Counted from the first letter of the stretch, positions 27,772 through 40,650 are shown. The stretch is DNA of 64,000 nt from Allorhizocola rhizosphaerae (GCF_003426775.1 NZ_QJUG01000001.1:1-64000); one strand, 5' to 3'. A program made the numbers and translations. Notes: generated from the sequence alone by a model not told the origin.

Positions 27772-28496
27772 TCAGTCGACGATGACCACGTCGGCCGGCC
27801 GATCGACCGTCACCGGCACGCCGTACTCAGAAAACTCCAGGGACACCTTGAAGGTGCGGAAACCACCCTGCGAATAGGTCAACGTCCAGTCATAGGCGAC
27901 CTTCGCCACCCGCTTGTCAGCGTTGAGCGTGACATCACCGACGAACTTGACCACGCCTCCGTCTTGCCTGCCGGTGGCCTCGAAGCGGTACCGGTCATCA
28001 CCCACCTTGGTAACCTTGGCATCAGCCTGCCGCAACGCGTCAAAGAGCCGCCGTGAATCCGCCGACGCGTCAGCTCACCGTGGACGCCATTGCCCAACGA
28101 GTCAAACCGGCCCGTGTATTGCAGGAACTGGCTGCTGCTCGCCGGATTCTTGCTGTATTTGACACCGTTGATCAGGCGTACATCGATCCCGCCGTCGGCC
28201 GAGCGTGCGTAACCAGTGGCCGTCGCCGGATCGAAGGCACTGTCGGTGATGTACTCGTATCGGGGTGCGGTGTCCTTGCCGTCGCTCTTCTCCCCCGCAG
28301 CACTCGTCCCCAGCTTGAAGCTGATGTTCTCGCTGGCTGCGATCGCGGCGAGGAGCTGCAGGTTCGGCGAATCCGCGCTCGCGACCGCGGACCCACCGGT
28401 GCCCGGTCCAGGCTCGCCGCCCGTACCGACCGCCATGGCCGCGGCCACCGCCCCGGCCACGCCGACAACCCCCGCCGTGCGTCTTCCAGCGCCCAA
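27772..28496 (-). pseudogene. Exported protein gene with frameshift(s)
   Basis: Two frames together make one protein. The first has a hydrophobic signal-like start (VVGVAGAVAAAMAVG) and ...YEYITDSAFDPATATGY, SSQFLQYTGRFDSLGNGVHG; near 28072 the reading must shift to the frame giving DASADSRRLFDALRQADAKV, RYRFEATGRQDGGVVKFVGD and the end PADVVIVD. A further shift near 28480 is needed to connect an upstream GTG that would sit at the sigma-factor end. The fold (an exported lipocalin-like or LppX-like sheet) and the position after a sigma factor suggest a sigma-linked envelope protein. Gene decay or sequence errors could explain the shifts. Confidence 0.65.
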
Positions 28497-28504
28497 GCAG
28501 TCGT

Positions 28505-28978
28505 GATGTCACGCAGGCGAGCCAGCCCACGTGAGGTATGGGACTTGACGGCACCGATCGAGCATCCGAGCGTTTCGGCAGCGGTTCCGCCTCGCTGAGC
28601 TGCTCCCAGTAACGCAGCACCAGCACAGCCCGCTGCTTGGGTGGCAAGGCGGCCAACGCCCCGGACAAGTGCCTGCCGCAGGTGCAACGCGTCGGTGCCG
28701 TCGGACTGGCCCGGCGGCTCGACCTCGGTCAGCACCTCAGGTCGCCGCTTGCCCGACCGCCACTGATCAACCGCCAGGTGGTACAGGATGCGGCGCAGAT
28801 ATGCTTCCTTGTCGCCATTCACCCGGCTCCATTGCCGCATCAGCCGCTCCAGCGCCGACTGCACCAGGTCTTCTCCGGCCGTTCGGCTGCCGGTCGGCAA
28901 CACAGCGGTTGCGAGCTGGGCGTTGCCGCGTTCAGCGATGAGGGCGTCGAACCCATCGAAGCTCTGCTTCCGACGCAC
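28505..28978 (-). pseudogene. ECF (SigE-family) sigma factor with two frameshifts
   Basis: GTG 28978, after AAGGAG, starts VRRKQSFDGFDALIAERGNA. Region 2 is present (AGEDLVQSALERLMRQWSRV; YLRRILYHLAVDQWRSGKRR). At ~28668 the reading shifts to LSGALAALPPKQRAVLVLRY and WEQLSEAE, then at ~28584 back to AAETLGCSIGAVKSHTSRGL, the region-4 HTH. Two compensating shifts within 85 bp interrupt an otherwise complete ~160-aa sigma factor of the SigE family, so no full protein can be made as the sequence stands. The exported-protein gene follows directly. Confidence 0.75.
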
Positions 28979-29369
28979 GGGCTCTCCTTCCGTCGTCACC
29001 AAGGACGACGGGCAGCTGCCAAAGGTTTACGAGCGTCATCCGCTTTCTTGCGCGTCAGGCACCTTTTCGCTCTCGGGACACAAGCCACGAGCGGCTATCA
29101 ATGAATTCGGAACATGGGGCCGCGTCTCGCGTGCGCCCTGACACCCCCGCGCCCGCTGCGGCCAAGCGCCGGGATGGCGCAGGGTCGGGCCGAGAGGCTC
29201 GCGCACGCGTTGCTCAAAGGCCGCCGTCTGCGGCACACGCGAGGCGTGGCCGACAGGGCCGTGCACCTGGCCGGCGCGTCCCGGCCGGCCTTTTGTCTTG
29301 CCTGGCAGCACAACAGGTACGGGATCCGGCTTCACTTGCGCTCGCGGACAATAAGTGTTGCACTTGTGG
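28979..29369 (+). other. Intergenic region between sigma remnant and groEL
   Basis: This holds the promoters of the leftward sigma gene and the rightward groEL. A GC-rich hairpin (GGCCGG...CCGGCC near 29270-29285) followed by CTTTT is a possible small terminator. No gene is seen. Confidence 0.35.
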
Positions 29370-29396
29370 TTAGCACTCGCCCTGTGTGAGTGCCAA
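29370..29396 (+). promoter_or_regulatory. CIRCE element (HrcA operator)
   Basis: TTAGCACTC-N9-GAGTGCCAA matches the CIRCE consensus TTAGCACTC-N9-GAGTGCTAA with one mismatch. It lies 108 bp before the GroEL start codon, the usual place, and implies heat-shock control by HrcA. Confidence 0.95.
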
Positions 29397-29426
29397 CCGA
29401 ATGGGATGAGACCCCACCGGGCGTGA

Positions 29427-31076
<1,650 letters not shown>

Positions 31077-31346
31077 AGTCGCAACATCCACGGCGGCACG
31101 CAGAAGCGGGTGTTCGCCCGCACCGACAGCAATGCGTTAACCATCGCCGAGACGGGCTGGACCACGATCCCCGGCTGCCGCATGCTCCCGTGACGGTATC
31201 GGGACCTCGGACCCATCGTCGAGTCCAACCCTGTCCGTCCACCCCCACCACCGGCTGGCGTGGTTGGCGCCGGAAGCCGCTTTCCGGCATCCAGAATGCG
31301 CCTGTACGGCAAGCCGTCGCAGCCGGTCGTGGAGTGGACACGGGCG

Positions 31347-32396
31347 TCATACCAGATCAGCTGACCCATCGGTTTCTCGACGACGTAGGTGGCTGACCTG
31401 GCGGCCAAGGTGTCCCTGCTGTGCGTCGCCGAGGGCTTCGGCGCTTCGATCCTGCTGAACTTTGCGGGGCCCTCGCGGTGCGGGCCAGCGCACGTCTCGC
31501 GCCCAGCCGGCCTTCTCCAGCAGCCAGATGACGCGGGCTGACGGGTCTATCTGGCCGGGCAGGACGCCGTGGCGGGCGCAGGTCGGGTCGGCGTGGTGGG
31601 AGTTGTGCCAGTTCTCGCCGAAGGAGATGATCGCCAGGGGCCAGAAGTTGGTGGCGCGGTCTGCGCCGCGGGTGGCGAACGGGCGTTGCCCGTACACATG
31701 GCAGATCGAATTGATCGACCAGGTCACGTGGTGCAGCAGGGCGACGCGCACCAGGGTGGCCCAGAAGAACGCGGTCAGTGCGCCCTGCCAGGACCAGGTC
31801 AGCAGCCCGCCGATGAGCGGTGGGGCCAGCACGGATGTCATGGCGATGGGTCCGAAGAGCCGGTCGACGAGCCGGATGTCGCGGTCGGCCAGCAGGTCGG
31901 GGGCGAACCGCTGCCGGTTGGACGATTCGCGTTTGAACATCCAGCCGATGTGGGCGTGTAGCAAACCTTTGGCTATGCCGGCGACGGTGGGGCCGTAGCG
32001 CCAGGGTGAGTGCGGGTCGCCGTCACGGTCGGCGTAGGCGTGGTGGCGTCGGTGGTCGGCTACCCAGATGATGGGTGCGCCTTCGATCGCCAGGGATCCG
32101 GCGATGGCGAGGGTGACGCGCAGCCACCGTTTGGCTTTGAACGCGCCGTGGGTGAAGTAGCGGTGAAACCCCACGGTGACACCGAATCCGGAGATCAGAT
32201 AGAACGACAGGGCGATTGTCATGTCCAACCAGGACAGTCCCCAGCCCCATGCCACCGGGATCGCGGCCAGCAGCGCCAGCAAAGGCAGTGCCACGCCGAT
32301 GGTCAGGATAACCAGGGCCCAGCGTGGTGGTGGCTGTTCCAGCAGTGGTTTACCCGTGACAGGTGGTGTTTGTCTGGGTAGGTCGATCAACACCAT
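31347..32396 (-). CDS. Membrane acyl-CoA delta-9 desaturase
   Basis: A 349-aa integral membrane di-iron enzyme. ATG 32396 (MVLIDLPRQTPPVTGKPLLE) is chosen because upstream codons in the frame are unlike protein. Its three histidine boxes are HRYFTH (78-83), HRRHH (115-119) and HNSHH (264-268), the set for stearoyl-CoA-type desaturases, with about four membrane helices between them. It introduces a cis double bond into saturated acyl chains and so adjusts membrane fluidity. The C-terminal ~45 residues are polar and unlike the family. Convergent with groEL, separated by 270 bp in which short coding-like pieces (LYGKPSQPVVEWTRASYQI on +, ending 31362) hint at a lost gene. Confidence 0.93.
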   Translation of the reverse strand: MVLIDLPRQTPPVTGKPLLEQPPPRWALVILTIGVALPLLALLAAIPVAWGWGLSWLDMTIALSFYLISGFGVTVGFHRYFTHGAFKAKRWLRVTLAIAGSLAIEGAPIIWVADHRRHHAYADRDGDPHSPWRYGPTVAGIAKGLLHAHIGWMFKRESSNRQRFAPDLLADRDIRLVDRLFGPIAMTSVLAPPLIGGLLTWSWQGALTAFFWATLVRVALLHHVTWSINSICHVYGQRPFATRGADRATNFWPLAIISFGENWHNSHHADPTCARHGVLPGQIDPSARVIWLLEKAGWARDVRWPAPRGPRKVQQDRSAEALGDAQQGHLGRQVSHLRRRETDGSADLV

Positions 32397-32853
32397 GAGA
32401 AAGGACCCTTCAGTCGTGCCGCAGCAGTGGTGAGGACGACCGCCTGGGTCCGGAGCGGTGAAGTTGAGCAACAGCGAACGCTGCCTCGTATTCATGATAG
32501 CCGGGATACTTGCCAAATGGTCCGGCGTACGCTGGACACGGCGCGGCACGCTGCTCCGGACCCTGCCGCTCAATGGCTGCGCTGCGGGACCACTTCTTCC
32601 CCGAGGGCTGATCCGCGAAGGTCAGGACGCACTCAACGGTAAAGGGGCGGCCGACGGGCTATGTCACCTGCGCCACAGAGCGTAGGCTGGGGGTGACTAG
32701 CCGCCGCGACCGGCTCCCGTCCGATCCAGACCTTGTCTGGCGCCGCCTTCTCGCCGCGGCCCCACGATCCATGATCCATGCCGGTGTCCGGCGCACGCTT
32801 TCAGGGCCGGTATCAACCGCTAGCTCAGCACGCCGTCTCGTTGGAGAGGGTTC
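32397..32853 (+). other. Intergenic region, no gene recognised
   Basis: A 457-bp stretch between the divergent desaturase and DUF4386 genes; both promoters must lie here. Short frames on both strands lack coding character and I could not assign any. Confidence 0.35.
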
Positions 32854-33567
32854 ATGAATCGCAAACTGACGGCCGCCTTACTCATAGGCGCAGCCGTGCT
32901 GACCAACGTGGCATCCACCATGCTCAGCAGCATCTTTCACTATCCGGACGTGTCAAAGCAGTCCACCGACAGCGTCTTGGCGGCCTTCCGCGCCTCGCAA
33001 GGCCCAATCAGCTTGTGGTTTACCGTGATGGCGTTCGCGGCGGCACTGTTCGTGCCAATCGCGATCGGCGTGGGGAAGCTGTCTGCCCGCCCGGTGATGC
33101 GCATCGCCGTCGTCGTGGGCATCGCCGCCGCCGTGGTTCAGGTGATAGGCCTGATGCGCTGGCCGCTGCTGGTACCACGCCATGCCGCGGATGCGGCCGG
33201 CACAGAACCCGGCATCGTCGCCACCGCACACGACTCGTTTGACACAGCAAACCTCTTGCTCGGCACCATCATCGGCGAAACCTGCGGGCACCTCCTCACC
33301 GCCGCATGGACTGTGCTCGTCCTCGCCGCGCTGACGCGCGCCGGTGCCGGAAGGTGGTTCACCGCACTCGGGATGGCATCGGCCGTCCTCATCACCGCCG
33401 GGGTGCTGTCTCCATTGGACCTTCCCGCCGTCGGCACGGCCAATTTCATCGGCTACGCCCTGTGGGGCCTGTGGCTGATCGCCTTCGCGGTCCTGCTGCT
33501 GCGCCAGCCCCGCACCACCAACACCACGATCCGGCCACACCGCGCCAGACACGCGCTGCGCGCCTAA
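32854..33567 (+). CDS. DUF4386-family membrane protein
   Basis: A 237-aa protein with six hydrophobic helices (first LTAALLIGAAVLTNVASTML). The loop LRASQGPISLW-like segment (FRASQGPISLWFTVMAFAAA) and the later VGTANFIGYALWGLWLIAFA are typical of the DUF4386/DUF4386-like family of small actinobacterial and Bacillus membrane proteins, whose function is not known. ATG 32854 follows GGAGAGG. One TTA codon (Leu9) is present. The downstream dehydrogenase starts 55 bp later on the same strand, so co-transcription is likely. Confidence 0.85.
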   Translation: MNRKLTAALLIGAAVLTNVASTMLSSIFHYPDVSKQSTDSVLAAFRASQGPISLWFTVMAFAAALFVPIAIGVGKLSARPVMRIAVVVGIAAAVVQVIGLMRWPLLVPRHAADAAGTEPGIVATAHDSFDTANLLLGTIIGETCGHLLTAAWTVLVLAALTRAGAGRWFTALGMASAVLITAGVLSPLDLPAVGTANFIGYALWGLWLIAFAVLLLRQPRTTNTTIRPHRARHALRA

Positions 33568-33622
33568 CCGGCAAGCTGGTGCTTCGCGCCAACGTCTTCG
33601 CCGCCGAATTGAAAGGCACACC

Positions 33623-34633
33623 ATGACATCGACCACAACACCCACGAGCCAGGCGATCGTGCAAGACACCTACGGCGACGACGTCTTCCGCCTCACACAG
33701 ATAGCCATACCCGAAATCGCCACCAACGAGGTCTTGATCCGCGTGCACGCGGCAGGGCTGGACCGGGGCACCTGGCACATGATGGCTGGCCTGCCCTATC
33801 TGCTGCGGGTGATCGGTTTCGGGCTACGCAGACCGAAAAATCGGGTGCCCGGCTTCGACGTCGCCGGCACCGTTGCCGCCGTCGGCGCGTCGGTCACCAC
33901 ATTCGCCATCGGTGACGAGGTTTTCGGCGTCGCCAAAGGCTCCTTCGCCGAATACACCGCCGCACTGGAGAGCAAGCTGGCCCGCAAACCATCCATCCTG
34001 TCGTTCGCCCAAGCGGCCGTCGTGCCTGTCTCAGGCCTCACCGCACTGCAGGCGTTGCGCGACGCCGGAAACGTCAAGTCCGGGCAGCACGTGCTTGTCA
34101 TAGGCGCGTCCGGTGGTGTCGGCAGCTATGCCGTACAGCTGGCCAAGGCCTTCGGCGCGCAGGTCACCGGCGTATGCAGCACATCGAAGCTCGATCTGGT
34201 GCGGTCGCTGGGCGCCGACCATGTCATCGACTACACCGGCGAAGACTTCGCCGCGGGCAGCACACGCTACGACCTGATCCTCGACGCCGGTGGCAATCCC
34301 AGCCTGTCACGGCTGCGCCGTGCCCTGACTCCCACCGGCACCGCCGTCATCATCGGAGGTGAGAAGGGCGGCAGATTCACCGGCGGTTTTGGCCGATCGC
34401 TGCGCGCCGCCGCCATGACGCCTCTGCTGAAAGGCCAGCGGCTGGTGATGTTCACCAGCAAGGAGAACGCCGATGACCTGCAGTCGCTTACCGAGCTCAT
34501 CCAGGCAGGCAAGGTGACACCGAGCATCGACGCCACCTACCCCCTGGGCAAAGTCCGGCAAGCCATGCGAAACCTCCAAGCCGGTAACGTGCGCGGCAAA
34601 GTCGCCATCACGGTCATCGCCGATTCCGTGTAG
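33623..34633 (+). CDS. NAD(P)-dependent quinone-oxidoreductase-like dehydrogenase
   Basis: A 336-aa medium-chain dehydrogenase/reductase. The N-terminal GroES-like domain (VLIRVHAAGLDRGTWHMMAG, PGFDVAGTVAAVG) lacks the zinc-ligand cysteines of alcohol dehydrogenases, as in quinone oxidoreductases; the Rossmann domain has VLVIGASGGVGSYAVQLAKA, with the A/G-GVG NADPH loop. It is predicted to reduce a quinone or enone in the cytoplasm. It follows the DUF4386 gene. ATG 33623 is supported by GAAAGG 8 bp upstream. Confidence 0.92.
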   Translation: MTSTTTPTSQAIVQDTYGDDVFRLTQIAIPEIATNEVLIRVHAAGLDRGTWHMMAGLPYLLRVIGFGLRRPKNRVPGFDVAGTVAAVGASVTTFAIGDEVFGVAKGSFAEYTAALESKLARKPSILSFAQAAVVPVSGLTALQALRDAGNVKSGQHVLVIGASGGVGSYAVQLAKAFGAQVTGVCSTSKLDLVRSLGADHVIDYTGEDFAAGSTRYDLILDAGGNPSLSRLRRALTPTGTAVIIGGEKGGRFTGGFGRSLRAAAMTPLLKGQRLVMFTSKENADDLQSLTELIQAGKVTPSIDATYPLGKVRQAMRNLQAGNVRGKVAITVIADSV

Positions 34634-34642
34634 TGCTGTGAC

Positions 34643-34709
34643 CACGAACCTTCGCCTGGACGCCTGGCTGACCCGTTGATCAGCGTGGCGGACAAGGTGA
34701 AGGTTCGTG
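34643..34709. repeat. Inverted repeat with 11-bp arms
   Basis: CACGAACCTTC (34643-34653) and GAAGGTTCGTG (34699-34709) are exact reverse complements separated by 45 bp. It starts 10 bp after the dehydrogenase stop, so it may terminate transcription as a long hairpin, or mark the ends of a lost element. The rest of the gap to 34994 shows no gene. Confidence 0.6.
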
Positions 34710-34994
34710 ATCCTTCTGCGGTGTGCGATGCTCGGGCTGTAACCAACCGGCTGAGCGAAAGGTGCGAAGCCGTGTTGGTGGCCCCGACGGCGGCGTGGTT
34801 GCCGAAAGGTCAACCGCCTGCCGCCCCCGGTCGCCTGACCGGCCGCTGATGCTGATCAGTCTCGACGAGCGCCAAAAACAGATCGCGCCAGAGACCACTG
34901 CAAGCTAAGGTGACAGCCAGTGAGGTTACGCTCACTATCCACCCAGGACCCCGGTGGCCGAGTGACACACCACCGCGCCGGAAGGGTAGACATC

Positions 34995-35447
34995 ATGACA
35001 GCCACGTTGGATCGCACACCGTCGTCAATGGAGCGCCAGTCCGAAAAGGTGCCGATGTCGCAACTTCTGCGCCGGGTCGGCGCTGCGGACCGGACAGCGT
35101 TTGCGGTGCTATATGACGCCGCATCCGGTCAAGTGCGCGGGCAGGCGCAGGCGGCGCTGTCTGCCGGTGAAGCCGTGGACGCGGTGGTAGCGGCCACTTT
35201 TCTGCAGATATGGTGGCTCGCCCCGCTCTACAACCCCGACGAATCCGATGCGCCGGCTTGGATATCCGCAATAGCGGCAGCTCGGATAGCAGACCGTCGA
35301 CGCCACACCGTACCCGCGCCGTCAGCTGACGACGCGGATGCGCAGCGAAGGCCCCCATGGTCGGATTTGTCCGGCGCCCACGACGAGACCGTTGCCGTGG
35401 TGCTTGCAGGGCTGTTGGGACGGCATAGATGGCAGAAAGCGTTTTGA
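34995..35447 (+). CDS. Sigma-70 region-2-only protein
   Basis: A 150-aa protein. ATG 34995 follows GAAGGG; the first 25 codons of the wider frame are not coding-like. Residues ~20-105 follow ECF sigma region 2: MSQLLRRVGAADRTAFAVLY, then AVVAATFLQIWWLAPLYNPD and WISAIAAARIADRRR, the helices that bind core polymerase and the -10 element. After an acidic linker the frame stops with GLLGRHRWQKAF, and no region 4 is present here or in the following 40 bp. It may be a degenerate sigma factor, a truncated gene, or a region-2-only regulator. Confidence 0.7.
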   Translation: MTATLDRTPSSMERQSEKVPMSQLLRRVGAADRTAFAVLYDAASGQVRGQAQAALSAGEAVDAVVAATFLQIWWLAPLYNPDESDAPAWISAIAAARIADRRRHTVPAPSADDADAQRRPPWSDLSGAHDETVAVVLAGLLGRHRWQKAF

Positions 35448-35487
35448 CAAGTACGCTTCAAGACCCCTCGGCAGCGAGTCGATGGCG

Positions 35488-36231
35488 TCAGCGGTGAATT
35501 GCAGCAGACGGCATCGTGGCCAGGTCGATGTGAAGCAACCGCAGCAGAGAGCCGTGCGCGTGCGTGTCGATTACTCCGGGAAGTTCGCGGTCCACCCAGT
35601 CGGCTCTGTCGAACAGCCCTCGCGACCGCAAGACCGCGATGACTTCCGCCTTATCGATGTGCATCATTTTACTTCCAATCCTATTATCTGGTACGGCGAT
35701 GGGCCGCCCCCTGGAACCGGTGTAACCGCCTTCGGATTCCCATGCCTGCTCGGCGGCGCCACGTAACGGGCGTGAGGTCCCCGTCGCGACGGCCGCCGCG
35801 ATCTGTTGGGCGGGAACGAGGTTCCCTGTCGCGGCAGCCATGACCATCGCCGCATCAGCGGTTTCGCCGTCGGTGTGGGGTGGCACGACGAGCAGGTCGA
35901 CGCGATCCCCGTTGGCGCATAACGCGGTGAGCAGACTGATCGGTTGGCTGTGGAAGTAGCCCAGCCGCAGCACCCGATCCGCTACGCCGAGGCGGCGTGG
36001 GCGGCTGTCCCAGCCCTCCGCGGCCAGGATCAGACGGGTGACCGGTCCTCGTAGTTCGTCGATGGCGAGCACCAGACCGGGCAATTCGGCGACCGGGTCG
36101 GTTGAGCGAGGCCACCAGCCGCCGTCCAGGTGGGTACGGCGCAATCCGGCGGGTGGTAGCCGCAGCCGCGGGGTTGAAGGCGGCGTTGGAGAGATGACAG
36201 TTATCCGGCTATTGGCGATGGCATGTTTCAT
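35488..36231 (-). CDS. DUF5994-family protein with C-terminal extension
   Basis: A 247-aa soluble protein. ATG 36231 follows AAGGA; upstream in-frame codons are not coding-like. The first ~165 residues match the actinobacterial DUF5994 family, with RTHLDGGWWPRSTDPVAELP, LILAAEGWDSRPRRLG and VDLLVVPPHTDGETADAAMV. Function of the family is unknown. The last ~65 residues (MMHIDKAEVIAVLRSRGLFD, RADWVDRELPGVIDTHAHGS) resemble small stand-alone proteins that accompany such genes, so this looks like a fusion. Convergent with the sigma-like gene, 40 bp apart. Confidence 0.8.
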   Translation of the reverse strand: MKHAIANSRITVISPTPPSTPRLRLPPAGLRRTHLDGGWWPRSTDPVAELPGLVLAIDELRGPVTRLILAAEGWDSRPRRLGVADRVLRLGYFHSQPISLLTALCANGDRVDLLVVPPHTDGETADAAMVMAAATGNLVPAQQIAAAVATGTSRPLRGAAEQAWESEGGYTGSRGRPIAVPDNRIGSKMMHIDKAEVIAVLRSRGLFDRADWVDRELPGVIDTHAHGSLLRLLHIDLATMPSAAIHR

Positions 36232-36696
36232 GGCAGTCCTTCCCATCCCGCAGCCGCTGTCCCGCCGAAGACGGATGAGGCCTGGGGTTTGGTGCATGGT
36301 GTCTGATGAAGGTGGAGGCTGTCTGCAGACCGGGTTACCAGTGCCGGCGTGCCAAGCGAGGCAGTTGGATGATCCGCGCGGCGCCGACCGCCGTGGTCAC
36401 CATCGCGGCGCCTATCGCGCGGTCGCAACGCCAAGGCCAGCGGCAGATTCGGGGAACAAAGCAATCGTACACCCGTTCGGCGCAACCGATGGCCATCTGG
36501 CCCGGCGACTTGCCGAAGGCCGCGCATCCTGGCTATTCAGCAGAGCCGGTGAGGCGAGGATCGCCAGTTCCTCGGCATCGGACATGTCCTGTTTCGCGCC
36601 ACCGGTCGGCGGGCCGCATGCCCTTCGCCACATGGTCAAACTAATTCGGATCAACAGTGGATCTACACCCCTGCCCTGCGGCCTAGGCTGCCTGGC
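36232..36696 (+). other. Intergenic region between divergent genes
   Basis: A 465-bp gap between the leftward DUF5994 gene and the rightward phosphotransferase. A leftward frame at 36412-36654 contains MSDAEELAILASPALLNSQD and may be an unrecognised remnant; nothing else is visible. Confidence 0.3.
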
Positions 36697-37674
36697 GTGC
36701 AGAGTTTGACAAAGCGGCGGCTGGCCCCGGACGAGCTCGGCGAGATGCTGAACGCGACGATGGGCATCGGGTGCCGTGTCGAATCCGAATTGAGCGACGG
36801 CTGGTTCAACACCGCGTACCGGGTCCGCCTCAGCGACGGGCGCACCGCGATCGTCAAGCTCGCTCCACCGCGGGAGGTACCCGTCCTGCGCTACGAACGG
36901 GGCATCATAGCCACCGAGGCGCTTGTGTATCGGCTGGCGTCGACCATCCCGGGGGTCCCACTGCCCGAGCTGCTGTACGCCGATGACGAGTTCCTCGTTC
37001 TGTCAGCCCTCGATGGCACGCCGTGGGACAAGGCGCGCGAACTCCTGCCCGCCGACGCCCAGCCACTGCTGCTGCGCGAACTCGGCCAGATCACCGCTCG
37101 CTTCCATACCTTGGTATCGCCGAGCGGTCTGTTCGGGTACCCGGCTGCCGAGTCCGGCCTTACCGCCGGCACGTGGCGTGAGGCGTTCACCGGGATGGTG
37201 ACGGCGATCCTCGCCGACGCGCAGCATTGGCAGGTTCCGCTTGGCATGGCATCCAACGAGGTACTGGCGCTGGTCGACGCGCACGCCGACGTGCTGGACG
37301 ACGTGCGCGTGCCCACACTGGTCCACTTTGACCTCTGGCCGGGCAACATTTTCGTCACCGCCGATGGTGAGAAGCCTCGCGTCACGGGGTTGATCGATCA
37401 CGAGCGCGCGTTCTGGGGCGATCCCGCCGCCGAACTTGTGTCCCTTGAGTTCTGCGGCCCGATCGACGCGGACAGCGAACTCGTCGCCGGGTATCGGGAC
37501 GCGGGCGGGCAACTTGACTTCGACGAGTCGCTTACCCGCCGACTCGCGCTGTACCGTCTGTATCTCGGCCTGATCCTGGTTACTGAATGCGGACCGCGTG
37601 GGTACGGGCCTGAGCACGTCAGCTTCTGCCACAACCTCGTCGCCCCCTGGGTCACCGCGTTGCGCAACCTGTGA
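36697..37674 (+). CDS. Phosphotransferase, APH family
   Basis: A 325-aa kinase-like enzyme with GTG start (VQSLTKRRLAPDELGEMLNA). ATP-site strands include SDGWFNTAYRVRLSDGRTAI and VKLAPP (the invariant Lys), the hinge follows LVLSALDGTPWDK, and the catalytic loop is LVHFDLWPGNIFV with the Asp in HFD and metal-binding GLIDHERAFWGDP. It resembles actinobacterial APH/fructosamine-kinase-like enzymes acting on small hydroxylated or amino compounds. No close link to a resistance determinant is visible. A strong hairpin terminator at 37761-37789 follows. Confidence 0.9.
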   Translation: MQSLTKRRLAPDELGEMLNATMGIGCRVESELSDGWFNTAYRVRLSDGRTAIVKLAPPREVPVLRYERGIIATEALVYRLASTIPGVPLPELLYADDEFLVLSALDGTPWDKARELLPADAQPLLLRELGQITARFHTLVSPSGLFGYPAAESGLTAGTWREAFTGMVTAILADAQHWQVPLGMASNEVLALVDAHADVLDDVRVPTLVHFDLWPGNIFVTADGEKPRVTGLIDHERAFWGDPAAELVSLEFCGPIDADSELVAGYRDAGGQLDFDESLTRRLALYRLYLGLILVTECGPRGYGPEHVSFCHNLVAPWVTALRNL

Positions 37675-37760
37675 CCAAGCGCCGCGCTTCGACCGCGTCG
37701 CCTACCAGTGCCCCGTCCCCCATGCCTCCTCGACCGAAGGAGGGCTCTCTGCGTGACAGC

Positions 37761-37789
37761 GGCGGGCTCGGCTTGGTGCCGAGCCCGCC
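37761..37789. terminator. Bidirectional hairpin terminator
   Basis: GGCGGGCTCGGC / GCCGAGCCCGCC, a perfect 12-bp stem with a 5-nt loop, lies between the convergent phosphotransferase and xylanase genes and can serve both. Confidence 0.9.
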
Positions 37790-37903
37790 AGTCCAGCTGA
37801 CGCTGTTCCTGATCGCGAGCCGTGACAACGCCCAACCGGTTCGGCATACGCCGTTGCCTGCGAACGTCAGAACGCTTGAGCCGGACCTGTGTCACTCCAC
37901 TAA

Positions 37904-40396
<2,493 letters not shown>

Positions 40397-40446
40397 TCAT
40401 CGAGCGGGAAAAGTTGCAGGTGCAGGTTCGGCCAAGCACTGAGGCG

Positions 40447-40462
40447 CTGTTATCGCTAACAT
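40447..40462 (-). promoter_or_regulatory. LacI-type operator candidate 1, xylanase promoter
   Basis: CTGTTATCGCTAACAT is an imperfect palindrome (TGTTA...TAACA) of the LacI-family kind, about 60 bp upstream of the xylanase start. The same pattern recurs at 40553. Confidence 0.6.
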
Positions 40463-40552
40463 CCCTGGTCGGCCTGCGGGAGCGGTATGCAGGGCTTTCC
40501 AGATTTGGCGAGTAACGGGCTGGCAAGCGACAAACTGCCCCACACTCTCAGA

Positions 40553-40568
40553 CTGTGAGCGATAACAT
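40553..40568 (-). promoter_or_regulatory. LacI-type operator candidate 2, xylanase promoter
   Basis: CTGTGAGCGATAACAT matches site 1 at 12 of 16 positions and has the same outer half-sites. Next to it, in the direction of the gene, TTGACT at 40575-40580 (read on the minus strand) could be a -35 element, so a repressor bound here would block transcription. Confidence 0.6.
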
Positions 40569-40584
40569 CGGGGTCAGTCAAGAA

Positions 40585-40605
40585 CTTCCGAAAGGTTTCC
40601 GGAAG
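40585..40605 (-). promoter_or_regulatory. Palindrome CTTCCG-N9-CGGAAG
   Basis: CTTCCGAAAGGTTTCCGGAAG, an inverted repeat with 6-bp perfect arms, upstream of the candidate -35. It shares the core TTCCGAAAG with the perfect palindrome at 58236-58250, before the sugar ABC importer. Confidence 0.5.
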
Positions 40606-40650
40606 CCAAATTGACACCTGTCGACCGAGGGAAATCAAGGCAGGGCAGCA

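Noticed and set aside
31077-31346. Coding-like pieces after groEL (for example NIHGGTQKRVFARTDSNALT)
   Set aside because: Read like protein for 20-40 residues but I cannot assign a family or a start, so no feature was called.
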